Assembly (NCBI GenBank): GCA_947458305.1
Contig: CANGZO010000024.1
Location: 1 to 15,721 of the forward strand
Direction of reading: 5' to 3'
DNA length: 15,721 nt
Source: Comamonadaceae bacterium
GTDB taxonomy: Bacteria; Pseudomonadota; Gammaproteobacteria; Burkholderiales; Burkholderiaceae_C
Every line of letters starts with the position of its first letter. Positions within the stretch are counted from its first letter, which is position 1. The position numbers and the translations under genes are program-made. Of this stretch, positions 8,554 through 14,135 are shown piece by piece. Under the pieces are notes generated by a model. It had not been told where the DNA came from. It ran no database searches and was given only the letters and a program-made list of their open reading frames with translations.

Positions 8554-9195
8554 TCACTCTGGCTGTGACTGAGCCCGCACGGTATTGAGGTAGCCATGCA
8601 CCGCCGCACCCAACTCCTGGCGCGAAGCCTGACGCGTTCGATCGCCCCGAAAAACCAGAATTTCTTGTGTGCACCAGCCATAGGTGATGGCGTGGACCAT
8701 GGCCGACATGGTTTTGATTTCCGTCAAAGGTAATGCAGGACCATGTGACTCGAAGGCATCAACCCAAGTCTGTTGAATCCCAATGTGAAAGGCTTGAAAA
8801 CCCCGCAAATCTTCCACTTGACGCTCGATCATCATCAAGGCCGCCCACTCTTTGGGTTGCTGTAAAGCCATCTCTACGCAATCGTCCAGCATGGCGTCGA
8901 TCAAGGTACTGAGCGTAGCGTCTGCGTGCCGAACCATGGTCTGACGCAAGGTTCTGATCAAGTCATCCCTTCGGGTTCGCATGGCCGAGGCAGCTAGAAC
9001 TTGCAAATTTGGAAAGTAATCGTAAAAAGTTCCAATTCCGACACCAGCGACATCGACGACCTCTCGCACCCTGACTTTTTGAAAATCCCCAGTGAGCATC
9101 AAAACCCGAACAAAGGCTTGCTCCAGCGATTGAACAGTCATCAAACCGCGCTGTTGACGCGGCGCCTTCCTTGGCATATTGAGATCGAATTTCAT
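8554..9195 (-). CDS. TetR-family transcriptional regulator
   Basis: A 213-residue TetR/AcrR-type repressor. The N-terminal HTH domain is clear at about residues 38-64: VRVREVVDVAGVGIGTFYDYF resembles the classic TetR helix-turn-helix with its GTFYxYF ending. The remaining helices form the ligand and dimer domain, which is too variable to reveal a ligand. The ATG at 9195 gives MKFDLNMPRK; an internal ATG seven codons in (9177) is an equally possible start, and neither has a strong Shine-Dalgarno sequence. It is divergent from the RodZ-like gene and convergent with tamB. Regulation of itself or of the divergent gene is plausible given the inverted repeat in the spacer, but unproven. Confidence 0.87.
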   Translation of the reverse strand: MKFDLNMPRKAPRQQRGLMTVQSLEQAFVRVLMLTGDFQKVRVREVVDVAGVGIGTFYDYFPNLQVLAASAMRTRRDDLIRTLRQTMVRHADATLSTLIDAMLDDCVEMALQQPKEWAALMMIERQVEDLRGFQAFHIGIQQTWVDAFESHGPALPLTEIKTMSAMVHAITYGWCTQEILVFRGDRTRQASRQELGAAVHGYLNTVRAQSQPE

Positions 9196-9210
9196 AATTG
9201 ATATCTGTTA

Positions 9211-9261
9211 CAAATTCCGAACAAATTTATGCACACCTAAGGTAACATAAGGCGGAATTTG
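9211..9261. repeat. Perfect 9-bp inverted repeat in the TetR/RodZ-like spacer
   Basis: CAAATTCCG at 9211-9219 is the exact reverse complement of CGGAATTTG at 9253-9261, with 33 bases between. A second, looser inverted pair overlaps it: AGGTAACATAA from 9240 and TTATGGCCATTACCT from 9266. The arms lie between divergent genes, one of which encodes a TetR repressor, so operator function is a reasonable guess. The wide spacing is not typical of a single TetR dimer site. Confidence 0.45.
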
Positions 9262-9332
9262 ACAATTATGGCCATTACCTCAAAAAAGCGCCTTCAATTG
9301 ATCTTCGCTCATTTTGGGCATTTCTCAAACCC

Positions 9333-10286
9333 ATGTCTTTTCCGCAGATGAACAACCAGCCTTGGGGCCCCGAAGACGGCAAGCTTTTGCAAAGCCTCAG
9401 GACATCCGCCGGGATCGATGCCTTGGTTTTTGCGCGCACCAACACCATTTCTGCGGCCCAGCTTCAAGAACTGGAAAGCGGTGAGGGACGGAGCTTTTAC
9501 AACGAGCTGATCAAGCGAAATACCGGTAACAAGCTGCTCAAGAAACTGGGCTATGTATTTCCCGTTGCAGCAGTTCAAGCAACACCAACCGCCCCTGAAA
9601 ATTTCCCCGCAATGCCTGCCCTTGAAACTCAAGCGCTTGCTCAAGCTGATTCAACTGCCAGCCCGGTTTCTTCCTCAGACGTCTACAAAAAATCTTCTCC
9701 CCATCCGTTTTTGAGGCATCCATTGCTGGTGACGGCTGGCCTTCTGTCCATGGGTTTCTTGGGCTTCTTGGGCATCCAGCACCAAGACCAGACACCAAGA
9801 CCAATACCCGCCGTGCTTCAAAGTGAGAGCGGCCAACCGACTGCCCCAGCATCGGCAGCACCAATCACTGAATCACCAGCTGCTTTGGTGATCGCCTCTG
9901 CGCCGCAAGCGCTGCCCAAGACAGCCAGCCCTTCGCCTGAGGTGCCCGCGATCGCTGCACCTGACAGGGACCAACTGGCATCGATCGCGTGCGACGACCA
10001 ACACAGAAAAAACAGCACATCGCACACCCCCAGCAACCCACTGAAACCCGGCAGTTACATCTACATTGAGGCCAAAGCCGACAGCGCTTTGTGTGTGCTC
10101 GACAGTGACAACAAATTGTCCTTGCTCAACCTGAAAGCTGGGATGAACCAAACGGTCAATGGCCTAGCACCTTTTCTTGTGCACACCAGCAATTGGCAAG
10201 GACTGCAGATCTTTTTCCAAGGACGGCTTGTGCGAGCCGACCTTGGCGACAGTGCGCACCTCTTGCTGCAAAGCTTGCCATTCTGA
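9333..10286 (+). CDS. RodZ-like membrane protein with HTH and C-terminal DUF4115-like domain
   Basis: A 317-residue protein with RodZ architecture. A cytoplasmic HTH-like segment lies at about residues 15-75 (LLQSLRTSAGIDALVFAR, then ISAAQLQELESG). One membrane segment follows at about 129-148. A Pro/Ala/Ser-rich periplasmic linker covers about 150-215. A C-terminal beta domain at about 240-305 contains LKAGMNQTVNGLAPFLVHTSN, which resembles the DUF4115 fold of RodZ. RodZ links MreB to the cell-wall elongation machinery. The N-terminal HTH looks degenerate, and no ispG or other usual rodZ neighbour is present, so this may be a paralogue with another role and I withhold the symbol. The ATG at 9333 is assumed; Met6 is an alternative. 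The promoter is not clear. Confidence 0.65.
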   Translation: MSFPQMNNQPWGPEDGKLLQSLRTSAGIDALVFARTNTISAAQLQELESGEGRSFYNELIKRNTGNKLLKKLGYVFPVAAVQATPTAPENFPAMPALETQALAQADSTASPVSSSDVYKKSSPHPFLRHPLLVTAGLLSMGFLGFLGIQHQDQTPRPIPAVLQSESGQPTAPASAAPITESPAALVIASAPQALPKTASPSPEVPAIAAPDRDQLASIACDDQHRKNSTSHTPSNPLKPGSYIYIEAKADSALCVLDSDNKLSLLNLKAGMNQTVNGLAPFLVHTSNWQGLQIFFQGRLVRADLGDSAHLLLQSLPF

Positions 10287-10336
10287 GCCCACATCAACAG
10301 ATGTTGGCGTTACGCCTCTTGGGCATTGACGGTCGT

Positions 10337-10342
10337 TACAAT
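10337..10342 (+). promoter_or_regulatory. Candidate -10 box for the tRNA-Arg gene
   Basis: TACAAT at 10337-10342 lies 13 bases before the mature tRNA 5' end, as expected for a tRNA -10 box. No good -35 is found at 16-18 bases upstream, so support is limited. The rest of the 10287-10355 spacer shows nothing else clear. Confidence 0.35.
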
Positions 10343-10355
10343 CTCAGCTCTGAAG

Positions 10356-10430
10356 GCCACCGTAGTTCAATGGATAGAACTCTCCCCTCCTAAGGGAGTG
10401 ATACAGGTTCGATTCCTGTCGGGGGCACCA
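10356..10430 (+). tRNA. tRNA-Arg (anticodon CCT)
   Basis: The 75 bases fold as a full cloverleaf. The acceptor is GCCACCG paired with CGGGGGC. The D stem is GTTC/GAAC, the anticodon stem CTCCC/GGGAG with loop CTCCTAA, the variable loop TGAT, and the T stem ACAGG/CCTGT with loop TTCGATT. A discriminator A and an encoded CCA complete it. The anticodon CCT reads the arginine codon AGG. The acceptor has one flaw: A4 faces G69, where a C-G pair is expected. The tRNA is transcribed towards soxZ, 27 bases away and convergent. Confidence 0.93.
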
Positions 10431-10457
10431 AAAGCACCCGCTTAACCACACTTGAGG

Positions 10458-10769
10458 TCAAGATACCGTGGCCTCGTCTGTGCGGGTCGCGCCCCGGTTG
10501 TCTTTCCAACTGACCGCTATTTTGTCGCCGACTTTGGCGCCTTTGACTGCAAATTGCATGAACGGGTTCTTGGACACAGCGGTTCCCCACTCAGCGGACA
10601 AAACAAGTTTGCCATTGTGCGTAACCGTTACCTCTTGAATGAACCATGCGGGGACAGTCTTGCCCGAAGCGTCTTTGCGCTGACCTGATTCCATTTCATG
10701 GGCCATGCGCACACGAACGGTCGTTTTGTCACCTGCTGCTTGAGCTCGAATCTGCGTAGGGTTTGTCAT
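10458..10769 (-). CDS. soxZ: Thiosulfate oxidation carrier subunit SoxZ
   Basis: A 103-residue cytoplasmic-looking protein without its own signal peptide, matching SoxZ in length and pattern: IRAQAAGDKTTVRVRMAHEM near the start, then the conserved segments VPAWFIQEV and GTAVSKNPFMQF, and a C-terminal VSWKDNRG. SoxZ binds SoxY, and the pair is carried to the periplasm on the SoxY Tat signal. There it holds the sulfur intermediate during thiosulfate oxidation. The gene lies 51 bases downstream of soxY in the same direction, so the two form one operon. No strong Shine-Dalgarno sequence is visible before the ATG at 10769. No other sox gene follows; a convergent tRNA comes next. Confidence 0.92.
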   Translation of the reverse strand: MTNPTQIRAQAAGDKTTVRVRMAHEMESGQRKDASGKTVPAWFIQEVTVTHNGKLVLSAEWGTAVSKNPFMQFAVKGAKVGDKIAVSWKDNRGATRTDEATVS

Positions 10770-10820
10770 TTGTAATTGATGTGTTCAGGTCATACAGGTT
10801 GTGCCAGTTTCAGCCAAGCT

Positions 10821-11276
10821 TCAGGCAGCACAACCGCCCAATGTGACTTTCACTTCTTTCTTGGTCCACAGAGCCCGACCATCATTCAAGATGGCCACGG
10901 CATAAACGTCCGAAGACTGGCCCATCTTGGCCCGGGTTGCAAAGTTGGCTTCAATCGAATCGGTCACTTGGAACATCGCCACCAGAGCAGAGGGATTTTT
11001 TTCAACCAATAACAACAACTGCCTGACGTTAGACAAAGCAGTGCTGATGCCCAAAGGCACTGCAGCGCCGTCCTCGGCCACATCCGGGGCGGTGAGAATC
11101 ACATCCTTGCTCTCCGTCATGCTCCTGGCGCCGGCTGCTCTGGCCGCTTCTTGGACCGACTTGGCGTCAAATGCCTGCTTGTTGTAGGCAGCATGGGCGA
11201 ATTGAGGAAAGCCAGCGGACGCCAAAAGGGCAGCCAGAACAGCGGTCTGTTTGAGGGTCTCGCGACGGTTTTGCAC
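10821..11276 (-). CDS. soxY: Thiosulfate oxidation carrier subunit SoxY
   Basis: A 151-residue sulfur carrier of the periplasmic Sox pathway; thiosulfate becomes covalently attached to its C-terminal cysteine. A twin-arginine signal is seen (RRETLK at residues 4-9), then a hydrophobic stretch and cleavage near FAHA at 27-30. The mature part has family features such as VPLGISTALSNVRQLLLLVEKNP-like text in its middle. The tail ends VTLGGCAA with Cys149, instead of the usual GGCGG. I chose the GTG at 11276 because AAGGAG lies 7 bases upstream and the Tat motif then begins at residue 4; the longer open frame upstream has no such support. It is followed by soxZ. Confidence 0.9.
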   Translation of the reverse strand: MQNRRETLKQTAVLAALLASAGFPQFAHAAYNKQAFDAKSVQEAARAAGARSMTESKDVILTAPDVAEDGAAVPLGISTALSNVRQLLLLVEKNPSALVAMFQVTDSIEANFATRAKMGQSSDVYAVAILNDGRALWTKKEVKVTLGGCAA

Positions 11277-11447
11277 CAGTTTTCTCCTTGTTAACCCTGT
11301 GATCCTATCGAAACTGGTCCAGACTCGCAGCGAGGGCAGCCCAAATGGCTTACCAAGCGCTTGGCCATCGGTCATATTCGAGGACAGACCAGGCCTTGCA
11401 TGACAGCCGCAGTCAAGGCAGCGCCACACCCTCACATTCAGGATAGG
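11277..11447. other. Leader and promoter region of soxYZ
   Basis: This stretch between the cytochrome c terminator and soxY must hold the soxYZ promoter if the pair has its own. I see the ribosome binding site at 11284-11289 but no convincing -35/-10 pair and no clear operator palindrome. Confidence 0.4.
11284..11289 (-). promoter_or_regulatory. Ribosome binding site fixing the GTG start of soxY
   Basis: On the minus strand AAGGAG (11289 to 11284) stands 7 bases before the GTG at 11276. It is the strongest Shine-Dalgarno match of this region and decides the start over the longer upstream frame. Confidence 0.75.
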
Positions 11448-11487
11448 AAAAAACAAAGCCGCTCACGGCTGAAACCTTGAGCGGCTT
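11448..11487 (-). terminator. Rho-independent terminator after the cytochrome c gene
   Basis: On the minus strand AAGCCGCTCA and TGAGCGGCTT form a perfect 10-bp stem around a 12-base loop, followed directly by TGTTTTTT (T-run 11457-11448, interrupted once by G). It lies about 40 bases after the cytochrome c stop and separates that transcript from soxYZ. Confidence 0.85.
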
Positions 11488-11494
11488 GGAAATG

Positions 11495-11516
11495 GATCAG
11501 AACTTGGTTTCTGATC
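11495..11516 (-). repeat. Second hairpin in the cytochrome c 3' region
   Basis: GATCAGAA and TTCTGATC (11495-11502 and 11509-11516) form a perfect 8-bp stem with a 6-base loop, 12 bases after the cytochrome c stop and just before the terminator hairpin. It has no T-run of its own downstream on the minus strand. It may stabilise the 3' end of the message or be an ornament of the terminator. Confidence 0.6.
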
Positions 11517-11528
11517 AGTCAAAAAACT

Positions 11529-11837
11529 TTATTTGGCACCCGACAAAATCCATGTCGCCAATTTCAATGCATCGGCATCGCTCAGGGCCGCTTGCGCAGG
11601 CATCGGGACTGGGCCCCACTTGCCGGAGCCGCCTGCCTTGATGCTTTTGGCCAGTGTGGCCGCAGCGTCTTTTTGGCCAGCGTATTTTTTCGCCACGTCC
11701 TGGTAGGAAGGGCCTACCAGTTTCTTGTCCACGGCATGGCAGGCCATGCAGGCGTTTTTCTTGGCCAAGTCTGTGTTGGCAAAGGCGGGGGCAGAACTCA
11801 AAGCAGCCACAGCGGCCACTGCAAAAATCAGTTTCAT
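11529..11837 (-). CDS. Small secreted class I cytochrome c (c551/c552-like)
   Basis: A 102-residue periplasmic electron carrier. A Sec signal peptide covers residues 1-20, ending SAPAFA. The heme site is C30-M-A-C33-H34. Met79 in GPVPMP is the expected sixth heme ligand, and the chain ends in the usual amphipathic helix. The size and the spacing between heme site and Met fit the c551/c552 group, which passes electrons to terminal oxidases or reductases. It is not obviously SoxX. The ATG at 11837 has GGAG 5 bases upstream. The gene has its own terminator before soxY, so it is probably transcribed separately. Being next to soxYZ, it could accept electrons from sulfur oxidation, but that is inference. 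Confidence 0.9.
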   Translation of the reverse strand: MKLIFAVAAVAALSSAPAFANTDLAKKNACMACHAVDKKLVGPSYQDVAKKYAGQKDAAATLAKSIKAGGSGKWGPVPMPAQAALSDADALKLATWILSGAK

Positions 11838-12138
11838 GAAAACTCCATGGGTGAGAAAGGTGAACCGAAGCAGACGTCAATTTCACCAAATTCAAGACTC
11901 AAGCTTGTGGTGCGTCTCAATTTAGCGTTGGACATTTTACTGAGGCCTCTGCACCCCCAAAGCACATGTCATGTCCAAACAAAGGTCAAAAACCTGTCAT
12001 CTCCACCAAGATGTCGTACCACAGCCCATAAGGTACGGTGATTCACATCAATTTATCGGTTCTTCTACGCCTTGTGCGACTTGGTCTGCGCCAACATCGC
12101 CCGGCAGTATGTGCAAAACGCCAACGACCGGGCCTTGT
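11838..12138. other. Intergenic region upstream of the cytochrome c gene
   Basis: This spacer should hold the cytochrome c promoter. A minus-strand TAAAAT (11939-11934) is a possible -10 box, with only a poor -35 around CTTTGG. The part from 12042 onward reads like codons on the plus strand and is listed separately. I see no strong hairpin or operator here. Confidence 0.35.
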
Positions 12139-12152
12139 TCACGCCTCAGTGA
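12042..12152 (+). pseudogene. Possible coding remnant, 36 codons without a start
   Basis: From the codon after a TGA at 12039-12041 to a TGA at 12150-12152 the plus strand reads FTSIYRFFYALCDLVCANIA and onward to an end in ALFTPQ. Codon choice is strikingly like that of the real genes here, with C or G at most third positions (TAC GCC TTG TGC GAC). There is no start codon in frame, and the end overlaps the last 14 bases of the MerR gene on the other strand. It may be the tail of a lost gene. A chance open frame cannot be excluded, and I recognise no family. Confidence 0.2.
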
Positions 12153-13122
12153 TGGGTGGCCTCGCTGCGCGGGGCATTTCTCTCAAATCAATGCCTTCGT
12201 GCTCAGCGATTTTCTCCAGCGCGTTTTCAAACAGGGAACGCGCCGAACCGGAGATAGCCCGCAGATAAGAGTGCAAGTGCGAGTCCTCGGCGTTTTTGTT
12301 CAGGCACTCTTGGCTGTATTCCTCAAAACTGGCCAACTGGGCAATCAGCTCGGCCACATGCCTTGGGCATTCACACAGCACATTGGTCGAGATACCGGCC
12401 ACGCGGCGCAAGGTCTGGTCTGAGTATTTGCGGCTGGCAATCACCGCGCCTTGGTCACCAAACTCCTGCGCCCGGCTGCGGTCCACAAACAAGATCGATT
12501 GCAGCAACTCGGCCAACTCACCGTCAGAGATCGGGTCTCGCCGCACGATCATGCCCGCCCGCTTCATGGACTGCACCACCACATCCGGGGCAAAGTTGTA
12601 GAGCACGATGGTCTGGGCAAATGCGTGGCGCTGGGTCAAGGTCTGGATGGCAGAAAAAACCGTGTCTTGCAGCGAACTGACCCGGACCAACAAGACCTGC
12701 GGCTTGTCGGACAAAGGCGCATGGCTGACCGAGGCCAAATCCTCCAATACATCGGTGACCTGGATGCGGTGCTGGCTCAACACCGCAGCAAATTTGCTCG
12801 ACTCCAACCGGTTGGCCAAACCCAAACCCACCACGGCCAAGCAGACCGGCAAGGTCAACACTGGTGATGGGCTTGTGGCGCGGGTGTCTTGACTCGCGAG
12901 GCGACGCAACTGCTCCAGATCCAGGTGAGCAATGGCCCCGATGCCGTGCCCTGCCCCAATCAACTGCTTGAGCAAAAGCGCCTTGGACACATCGGGTTCG
13001 CCAAACAGGCGTTGGTTGCCCTCGGTTTTAACCGGGCTGAAAGCACCGTAACGGGTTTGCCAAATGCGCAAGGTTGAAACCGGAATGGCTGTGGTCTTGG
13101 AGACGGCGCCGATGCGGAACAT
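12139..13122 (-). CDS. MerR-type regulator with B12-domain-like middle and helical C-terminus
   Basis: A 327-residue regulator in three parts. Residues 1-70 form a MerR winged helix (MFRIGAVSKTTAIPVSTLRI, then RYGAFSP and EGNQRLF). Residues about 90-210 look like a Rossmann-type domain similar in place to the cobalamin-binding domain of CarH/LitR, but I do not see the B12-ligating DxHxxG motif. Residues about 230-312 form a helical domain with C250-E-C-P-R-H255, then FEEYS, LHSYL and ALEKIAEHEGI. This resembles MlrA-like MerR regulators whose B12 domain no longer binds cofactor. The ATG at 13122 is preferred because MFRIGAVSK fits the family; a TTG at 13149 would add nine residues, and neither has a good Shine-Dalgarno sequence. 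It is divergent from the Rrf2-type gene across a motif-rich spacer. Confidence 0.82.
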   Translation of the reverse strand: MFRIGAVSKTTAIPVSTLRIWQTRYGAFSPVKTEGNQRLFGEPDVSKALLLKQLIGAGHGIGAIAHLDLEQLRRLASQDTRATSPSPVLTLPVCLAVVGLGLANRLESSKFAAVLSQHRIQVTDVLEDLASVSHAPLSDKPQVLLVRVSSLQDTVFSAIQTLTQRHAFAQTIVLYNFAPDVVVQSMKRAGMIVRRDPISDGELAELLQSILFVDRSRAQEFGDQGAVIASRKYSDQTLRRVAGISTNVLCECPRHVAELIAQLASFEEYSQECLNKNAEDSHLHSYLRAISGSARSLFENALEKIAEHEGIDLREMPRAARPPITEA

Positions 13123-13160
13123 CGGGCTTGAAGATGAACGAGGGGTCAAAGCAGCGCCTA

Positions 13161-13253
13161 TGCGTAGGTATTGCGTAGATTTTATGATGAAAAAGAAATA
13201 ATCATGAGGTTAATCATCATTTGCGTAGATAAATAATTCAAAATCCTACGCAA
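13161..13253. repeat. Four-copy TGCGTAG motif cluster between two regulator genes
   Basis: TGCGTAG occurs at 13161-13167, 13172-13178 and 13222-13228, and inverted as CTACGCA at 13246-13252. Three copies are extended to TTGCGTAG, followed by R and AT-rich bases. The first two copies are 11 bases apart, about one helical turn. The last two face each other across 17 bases. Between copies two and three, ATGATGA (13184-13190) and TCATCAT (13214-13220) form another inverted pair. The layout suggests binding sites for the MerR-type or Rrf2-type protein encoded on either side. Confidence 0.6.
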
Positions 13254-13258
13254 AGGAG
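13252..13258 (+). promoter_or_regulatory. Ribosome binding site of the Rrf2-type gene, overlapping a motif copy
   Basis: AAAGGAG at 13252-13258 stands 9 bases before the ATG at 13268. Its first two A residues are also the end of the inverted motif copy CCTACGCAA (13245-13253), so a protein bound there would sit at the translation start region. Confidence 0.7.
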
Positions 13259-13267
13259 CGTTAAGCC

Positions 13268-13762
13268 ATGATTTCAAACCGAACCATCAATGCCTTAGAT
13301 GTGTGCGTGGTCATCGCCGAGCTGCAGCACAAGGGCCGGGTCTCCACCACCACCTTGTCCAATCGTCTTCAGTTGTCGGTGTCCAACCTAGAGAGCATCC
13401 TCAAGCCACTCAAAGACCGCCACATCGTCAGCGCCAACAAAGGCCCAGGCGGCGGCTACAGCATCCAAGGCGATATCGCCCTGGTGTCCATGTGGGACAT
13501 CGCCTCTGCTTTTGAAAGCACCTTGGAACAACAAGACCACGAGTCCGATGGCTTGTTTGCGCCAGCTGGCTTTGAATGGGGTTTGGAACAAGTGGTGATC
13601 GACACCTTGAGCCAATTCGTGCTGGCCGATTTCGTCGATCTGACGGCTGTAAAGACGCCAGTGGAAACCCCGATCCAGAACCGCTTTAAACTCAAGCCTC
13701 TGGCACCACCCCTGATTCCTAAAGCCCCCAATTCGGTGTTTCAGTTGTTCATGACGGTATAG
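13268..13762 (+). CDS. Rrf2-family transcriptional regulator
   Basis: A 164-residue winged-helix protein of the Rrf2 family. The recognition helix and following helix LSVSNLESILKPLKDRHIV (about 36-54) and the wing GPGGGYS (59-65) are the family signature. The C-terminal part, with PPLIPKAP near the end, is not recognisable. Cys13 is the only cysteine, so the three-cysteine site that holds the Fe-S cluster in IscR and NsrR is absent; any sensing must be by another route. The start at 13268 is supported by a good Shine-Dalgarno sequence. It is divergent from the MerR-type gene and convergent with the small membrane protein gene. Its targets are unknown, though the TGCGTAG cluster just upstream invites autoregulation. 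Confidence 0.85.
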   Translation: MISNRTINALDVCVVIAELQHKGRVSTTTLSNRLQLSVSNLESILKPLKDRHIVSANKGPGGGYSIQGDIALVSMWDIASAFESTLEQQDHESDGLFAPAGFEWGLEQVVIDTLSQFVLADFVDLTAVKTPVETPIQNRFKLKPLAPPLIPKAPNSVFQLFMTV

Positions 13763-13779
13763 AGCACCTCATCCTTAGG

Positions 13780-13812
13780 CATGAACGCATTTAACGGCGC
13801 ATGTGTTTTTTT
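13780..13812 (+). terminator. Weak candidate terminator after the Rrf2-type gene
   Basis: CATG-AA-CGC (13780-13788) can pair with GCG-CATG (13797-13803) around an 8-base loop, leaving two bulged A residues. TG and a run of seven T residues (13806-13812) follow. It lies 17 bases after the Rrf2 stop. The short, bulged stem makes it uncertain. Confidence 0.35.
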
Positions 13813-14135
13813 CAGCGTTGGCGCATGGCCAACACAGGCCAAATCAGCAACCCAGCCGCCAAGCCAAGCCCTGCAGCTTGCCCCAGCAAACTGGCCCAAT
13901 CCACCCCATCAGTCATGTCGGCCAAGCTTGATTGAGTCAAAGATGGCAAAGCCACAACGGCCACCAATGCCACCAGCACAGCCACTGCAGCGAGCGTTGC
14001 TGGCTTGACCCGCTTGAGCTTCTTGCGGTTGATCACCATCATCACGGCCCACATCAACACCAAAGGTGCCAGCGCGGGCATCAGGCCCAAGGCCGTTTCG
14101 TAGGCGACGTTCATCGCCAGCCAGATTTCATTCAT
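13812..14135 (-). CDS. Small three-helix membrane protein encoded with SulP
   Basis: A 107-residue inner-membrane protein with no family I can name. Three hydrophobic segments are seen at about residues 12-35, 45-64 and 83-103. A basic loop (NRKKLKRVK) between the first two probably faces the cytoplasm. A short polar loop with SLADMTDGVDW joins the last two. The ATG at 14135 has AGGAG 6 bases upstream, and its ATGA overlaps the stop of the SulP gene, so the two are translationally coupled. An accessory or stabilising role for the transporter is a fair guess from this coupling, no more. The chain ends in basic residues (MRQR). Confidence 0.8.
   Translation of the reverse strand: MNEIWLAMNVAYETALGLMPALAPLVLMWAVMMVINRKKLKRVKPATLAAVAVLVALVAVVALPSLTQSSLADMTDGVDWASLLGQAAGLGLAAGLLIWPVLAMRQR

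Noticed and set aside
9259..9264. TTGACA as a -35 box for the RodZ-like gene
   Set aside because: No acceptable -10 is found 16-18 bases downstream; the area there is an A-run.
10326..10342. TTGACG and TACAAT as a tRNA promoter pair
   Set aside because: They are only 5 bases apart, far too close; only the TACAAT was kept as a possible -10.
10753..10760. A further TGCGTAGG in the first codons of soxZ
   Set aside because: It is a single copy inside coding sequence (codons 4-6), with no partner site; treated as chance.
11277..11456. Longer soxY with about 60 extra N-terminal residues
   Set aside because: It would bury the Tat signal inside the chain and ignore the AAGGAG-GTG start at 11276.
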